Source of the DNA: Apilactobacillus timberlakei
Lineage (GTDB): Bacteria; Bacillota; Bacilli; Lactobacillales; Lactobacillaceae
Assembly (NCBI RefSeq): GCF_002993965.1
Contig: NZ_POST01000002.1
Span: 259,886-318,265 of the forward strand
Direction: 5' to 3'
DNA length: 58,380 bases
In this document: positions 54,900 to 58,380 of the stretch, one piece after another
Layout of the letters: the number at the start of each line of letters is the position of its first letter
Numbering within the stretch: position 1 is the stretch's first letter
Notes under the pieces: generated by a model
Database searches by the model: none
What the model was told of the DNA's origin: nothing
What the model saw: the letters and a program-made list of their open reading frames with translations, nothing else
Position numbers and translations under genes: made by a program

Positions 54900-56282
54900 T
54901 CACTTTTTACCCCAATTTCTAATTCTTTTTAGTTTATCTTCTAATTCTTTTTTTCTAGATTCATCCGGAATCGAATCTTTATCTTGGGTATTCTTTTTGT
55001 CTTTTTTCACAGAATTATCTTTTACATCATTATTTTTTGCCCAGTCAGGAAGTTCTTCCTTAATTGGTTTACGATAACTTCTCTTATGCTCACGCTTCTT
55101 TTCATCAGATGTCTTTTTGCGATTCCTAATTTCTGAAATAGCATCCTCAGCATTTCTAATTCCCTTTTGCGACCAATTGTCAGCAATCGTGGTAAAAAGA
55201 TTTCTACTTAATCCTGAATTTTTTTGATCAATAATTATATGATAAGTAACCATATTTATAACTTCTGATTTTAATACAGAAACATCCATTACGTCGCGAA
55301 TAGTTCTAATTTCATTATCGTGAACAAAGCCGTCTACTTGTTTTTTCAATCCTTGTAAAAAATCTAAGGGAGAAAATTCTTTAGCCATATTCACTATCTG
55401 TTTTTCACCTTGATTAAGATTATTATTATCATTAGAAATATAAGATTTTCTATTATCTTCATTAAGGTTAACATTATTATTAGTAAAATTCCTATCAACC
55501 AATAATTTTAGTTTATTAGGATCAAAAACATTGTTATTAACATTAGTAGCTTTTTCAATAAATCTTGCCATTTCTGGTTCATTAATCCCATATAATAAAT
55601 GCTCCGATTTGATTAAATGATGATTTTTCTTAACATCAGAAATATTTACAAAAGATTGCTCTAGTATTGATAATACTAAATTAAAATCAAAATCATCACC
55701 AGGGTCAATATCATTTGTACCAGATTCTGTAGGGTTCCCAACTAATGATTTAGCTTCGCTAACATTCTTAGGTGTATTAGATAATTCATTACTTTTAATA
55801 TGAAAGACTTGCAAAAAATTTTTTGAAATATCATTATATTGTTTTAAATTGTAACTATCTAGTGTTACATCATTAACAATATCTTCATAACGATTTTCAC
55901 CAATAGTCTGCAATAAAGTAACGCTTAACAAATCATCATTAAAAAATTGATTAATATCAAGCGGTTTTATAAGTTTATATACATAACGATGGTTATCATT
56001 TACATAAGTTTTGACTAGACCAGCACCTTCAAGTTTTAATCTAGCTTCATAAAATGTTTGAATATCAATATTTAAATAAGCAAGCAGTTCAAAATTAACG
56101 TGTAATTCAAAATCTTTATCTCGTTCATACATTCTCCAAAGATTATTTATTAAAGCATAAGCATTAATCCCAATAATTGGTTGATAAAGAATGTCTAAAG
56201 ATTTTCTTTCTAAATCAGAAATTAAATAATCAGAAGTTAGAATAAAATTATCTTGAGGACTAATATTACGCCATTCTTCCAT
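54900..56282 (-). CDS. dnaB: Replication initiation protein DnaB (DnaB/DnaD family)
   Basis: 460 aa; the Gram-positive membrane-attachment/initiation protein, not the helicase. N-terminal winged-helix-like region (LYQPIIGINAYAL), a variable Asn-rich middle (about 270-300), then the DnaD-like domain with the final conserved WSQKGIRNAEDA. The tail is highly charged. 2 bases after nrdR. Confidence 0.93.
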   Translation of the reverse strand: MEEWRNISPQDNFILTSDYLISDLERKSLDILYQPIIGINAYALINNLWRMYERDKDFELHVNFELLAYLNIDIQTFYEARLKLEGAGLVKTYVNDNHRYVYKLIKPLDINQFFNDDLLSVTLLQTIGENRYEDIVNDVTLDSYNLKQYNDISKNFLQVFHIKSNELSNTPKNVSEAKSLVGNPTESGTNDIDPGDDFDFNLVLSILEQSFVNISDVKKNHHLIKSEHLLYGINEPEMARFIEKATNVNNNVFDPNKLKLLVDRNFTNNNVNLNEDNRKSYISNDNNNLNQGEKQIVNMAKEFSPLDFLQGLKKQVDGFVHDNEIRTIRDVMDVSVLKSEVINMVTYHIIIDQKNSGLSRNLFTTIADNWSQKGIRNAEDAISEIRNRKKTSDEKKREHKRSYRKPIKEELPDWAKNNDVKDNSVKKDKKNTQDKDSIPDESRKKELEDKLKRIRNWGKK

Positions 56283-56284
56283 AT

Positions 56285-56770
56285 TTATTCTCCATCATTT
56301 TTTTGACTCTTTTGATGATCATTATCTAAAACTTCTTTTAATTCATTATAAAAAACGGTCATATCTTTAAATTGACGATATACACTAGCAAATCTAATAT
56401 ATGCAATTTCATCAACATTTACTAGTTCTTTCATGACATATTCACCAATAGATTGACTTGGAATTTCATTTTCACCCATAGCTCTAATTTTAGATTCAAC
56501 ATTATCAACAATTGTTTTCATAGAATCCATAGAAACTGGGCGTTTTTCTGCTGATCTAATAATTCCCTTTAAAACTTTTTCACGATTAAATTCTTCTCTA
56601 TTACCATTATTTTTAACTACTAATAATGGCGTTTGTTCAATTCTTTCAAAGGTAGTATATCTATAGCCACACTTTTCACATTCTCTACGGCGACGAATTA
56701 CTTGTCCGTTTTCAGTAGGACGACTATCTACTACTCTAGATGAATTTTTATGGCAATGAGGACATTGCAT
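56285..56770 (-). CDS. nrdR: Transcriptional repressor NrdR
   Basis: 161 aa nucleotide-sensing repressor of ribonucleotide reductase genes. Zinc ribbon CPHCHKNSSRVVDSR to CEKCGYRYTTFER, then an ATP-cone (about 49-139) starting PLLVVKNNGNREEF. Between coaE (19 bases) and dnaB; no NrdR box was searched for exhaustively. Confidence 0.97.
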   Translation of the reverse strand: MQCPHCHKNSSRVVDSRPTENGQVIRRRRECEKCGYRYTTFERIEQTPLLVVKNNGNREEFNREKVLKGIIRSAEKRPVSMDSMKTIVDNVESKIRAMGENEIPSQSIGEYVMKELVNVDEIAYIRFASVYRQFKDMTVFYNELKEVLDNDHQKSQKNDGE

Positions 56771-56789
56771 TAACTTTCACCCCAAATTT

Positions 56790-57377
56790 TTAATTATCTA
56801 TTTTATTAAACAATTTTATCACTTGATTACGAGTTTGCATAATGGAACCATTACTATCTATTAAATAATCAGCCAATTTTTCCTTAAAATTCAAAGGCCA
56901 TTGACTTTTAATCCGCTTAATTGAATCAGAAATACTCAAATTATTTCTCGATTGTAATCTATTTAACTGATTCATAGGTGTACAAGTAACGACAACTATC
57001 CTATCGCACATAAAAGCATAACCATTTTCAAATAAAGTAGGCGCATCAAATATAACTATTTTTTCATTAGTATTATCAATAATTGATTGAACATCAGATC
57101 TAATATAAGGATCCATAATACGCACCAAATTAGTTAGGTTATCTTTATTTTCAAAAACGAGTTTAGCTAAATGAGAACGATTTAATTCACCATTTTTGTC
57201 TAGAATATCATTACCAAAATATTTTGTAATTGCATTTAAACAATCACTATCCTTCTGTTGTAACTGATAGGTTATTTTATCAGCATCAATTATTTGATAT
57301 CCCATTTTTGCTAAACAATCAGAAACATTAGATTTTCCAGTTGCAATTCCGCCTGTCAGTCCAATTACTTTAACCAT
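56790..57377 (-). CDS. coaE: Dephospho-CoA kinase
   Basis: Last step of CoA synthesis (195 aa), complementing CoaBC at the other end of the window. P-loop GLTGGIATGKSNVS, DADKITY, and the FDAPTLFENG segment. Its start overlaps mutM by 8 bases. Confidence 0.96.
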   Translation of the reverse strand: MVKVIGLTGGIATGKSNVSDCLAKMGYQIIDADKITYQLQQKDSDCLNAITKYFGNDILDKNGELNRSHLAKLVFENKDNLTNLVRIMDPYIRSDVQSIIDNTNEKIVIFDAPTLFENGYAFMCDRIVVVTCTPMNQLNRLQSRNNLSISDSIKRIKSQWPLNFKEKLADYLIDSNGSIMQTRNQVIKLFNKIDN

Positions 57378-58209
57378 TTTTAGTCACTTTATGTTGGCAA
57401 TTAGGACAAAAAGTTGTTCCTCTTTGAGCTACTTTAATTTTTTCCAAATTAGTTCCACATCTTTCACATGGCTCTCCAGCTCTTCCATAAACATGAAGAC
57501 TGTTTTGAAATTGACCAGCTTCTCCATATGCATTTGAGTATGAATGAACGGTAGTACCATGACCTTTAATAGCCATTTTAATTTCTTCAATAATATTTTT
57601 TCTAAGTTCCATTATTTGATTATCAGAAATTGTATTAGTAATGGTTTCTGGATGAATTTTACTTAACCATAAAACCTCATCACAATAAATGTTACCTAAA
57701 CCAGCAATATGACTTTGATTTAATAAAAATGGTTTTATTTTACCCCTACCTTTATTCATAATTGATTTCATATAATCAAATGTTAAATCATCTTCAGTGG
57801 GCTCTGGCCCAATTGTCCCAAGTCCTGATAATGTATGTTCATCACCATTTTTAATTAAATACATTCTGCCAAATTTTCGACTATCTTTGTATCTTAGTTC
57901 TCGATCATCATTTAAATGAAAAATTACATGTGTATGTTTTGTTGGTTCTGTGCCTTCGGGTTCAACATCATATTTTCCCTCCATTCTTAAATGGGAAACT
58001 AATGTCATGTCATTAGAAAAACGGAAAAGTAAGTATTTTCCTCTTCTATCTATTCTTTTTATATTTTGATTAGTTAAAGTAACTTTTAATTTTTCTGGAT
58101 TAACATTAATCATTTTAGGATATAAAATATCAATACTATTAACATGCGATCCTTTCACTAATTGATTTAACCCCTCTTTAACAGTTTCTACTTCTGGTAA
58201 TTCAGGCAT
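57370..58209 (-). CDS. mutM: Formamidopyrimidine-DNA glycosylase MutM/Fpg
   Basis: Excises 8-oxoguanine and Fapy lesions (279 aa). Catalytic PELPEV with Pro2 and Glu3, the beta-lyase lysine in RRGKYLLF, the helix-two-turn-helix QSHIAGLGNIYCDEVLW, and a C-terminal zinc finger (CERCG, CPNCQ) with the DNA-contact arginine. It follows polA by 18 bases, and its tail overlaps coaE. Confidence 0.97.
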   Translation of the reverse strand: MPELPEVETVKEGLNQLVKGSHVNSIDILYPKMINVNPEKLKVTLTNQNIKRIDRRGKYLLFRFSNDMTLVSHLRMEGKYDVEPEGTEPTKHTHVIFHLNDDRELRYKDSRKFGRMYLIKNGDEHTLSGLGTIGPEPTEDDLTFDYMKSIMNKGRGKIKPFLLNQSHIAGLGNIYCDEVLWLSKIHPETITNTISDNQIMELRKNIIEEIKMAIKGHGTTVHSYSNAYGEAGQFQNSLHVYGRAGEPCERCGTNLEKIKVAQRGTTFCPNCQHKVTKNG

Positions 58210-58227
58210 TTAAAAAACCTCATTTCT

Positions 58228-58380
58228 TTATTTAATATTGTACCAATTACTACCATAATGGCTCTTAACGTTTAATGGTACTTGTAATTTAACAGCTGAA
58301 TCCATTACTTTAGGTACCAATTTGCTTAAAGTTTTTATTTCTTCTTTGGGTGCTTCAAATATTAATTCATCATGAACTTG
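58228..58380 (-). CDS. polA: DNA polymerase I, C-terminal end (5' part outside window)
   Basis: Only the last 50 codons are here. QVHDELIFEAP is motif C of family A polymerases, carrying a catalytic aspartate, and the ending is VKSHYGSNWYNIK then TAA. The polA-mutM-coaE-nrdR-dnaB-dnaI order is the usual one. Confidence 0.95.
   Translation of the reverse strand, partial: QVHDELIFEAPKEEIKTLSKLVPKVMDSAVKLQVPLNVKSHYGSNWYNIK

Noticed and set aside
54900-56282. DnaB as the replicative helicase
   Set aside because: No Walker A or RecA-like core; the DnaD-like C-terminal motif and the dnaI neighbour identify the Gram-positive initiation protein of the same name.
1-58380. CRISPR arrays, prophage genes, toxin-antitoxin pairs, restriction systems, rRNA operon
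   Set aside because: No regularly spaced repeats, integrases, capsid or portal-like proteins, paired small toxin genes, or rRNA sequence were seen; essentially all space is accounted for by core genes.

Overview
The window is a low-GC Firmicutes chromosome segment. Gene content and order point to Lactobacillaceae, and the strong A+T bias with a slimmed core suggests a small-genome, insect- or flower-associated lineage such as Apilactobacillus or a relative. The genus is my inference and not demonstrated. Nearly everything is vertically inherited housekeeping DNA, and most genes lie on the minus strand.

Layout, in window coordinates with operons transcribed right to left. 1-9217 holds coaBC-priA-fmt-rsmB-stp-prkC-rsgA (cofactor synthesis, replication restart, initiator tRNA formylation, rRNA methylation, Ser/Thr signalling, ribosome assembly). 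9315-16070 holds folD-xseA-xseB-ispA-tlyA-recN-gmk-rpoZ. 16170-17607 holds efp-asp23-nusB. 17740-18874 holds rplU-prp-rpmA behind an L21 leader. It is followed by tRNA-Arg(UCU), a small unassigned gene, glnR-glnA with a GlnR operator, and miaA. A lone plus-strand DUF3042 gene (22578-22754) faces a membrane rhodanese. 22839-28063 carries pbp-rpmG-yqgN-rhomboid-yqgQ-glcK-rhodanese. A plus-strand YfhO-type membrane protein follows (28136-30757).

30794-38534 carries trmH-type methyltransferase, HD hydrolase, HxlR regulator, pheS-pheT behind a Phe T-box, mltG, udk and greA. acyP and yidC run on the plus strand, then an ArlRS-like two-component system (minus) and a zinc alcohol dehydrogenase (plus). 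43435-43928 is the only visible mobile DNA: a decayed IS3-family remnant. After it come yceD-rpmF, the yqeG-yqeH-yhbY-nadD-yqeK-rsfS-yqeM-tmcAL ribosome/tRNA cluster, infC-rpmI-rplT behind an L20-type leader, thrS behind a Thr T-box, and polA-mutM-coaE-nrdR-dnaB-dnaI.

The genes mostly serve translation (ribosomal proteins, factors, aminoacyl-tRNA synthetases, tRNA and rRNA modification), replication and repair, cell wall growth (PrkC/Stp, PBP, MltG, YidC) and nitrogen/sugar entry. Four RNA leaders (two T-boxes, L21, L20) and several clean sigma-A promoters and terminators can be read directly.

I found no CRISPR array, prophage, toxin-antitoxin pair, defence island or biosynthetic cluster, and no convincing undescribed system. 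The points most worth a second look are a non-AUG infC start, a rhodanese and a CoaC domain that each lack the expected active-site cysteine, a small protein that may be a degenerate all-alpha NTP pyrophosphatase, the IS remnant that appears to feed the adh terminator, and a long palindrome between two divergent genes.
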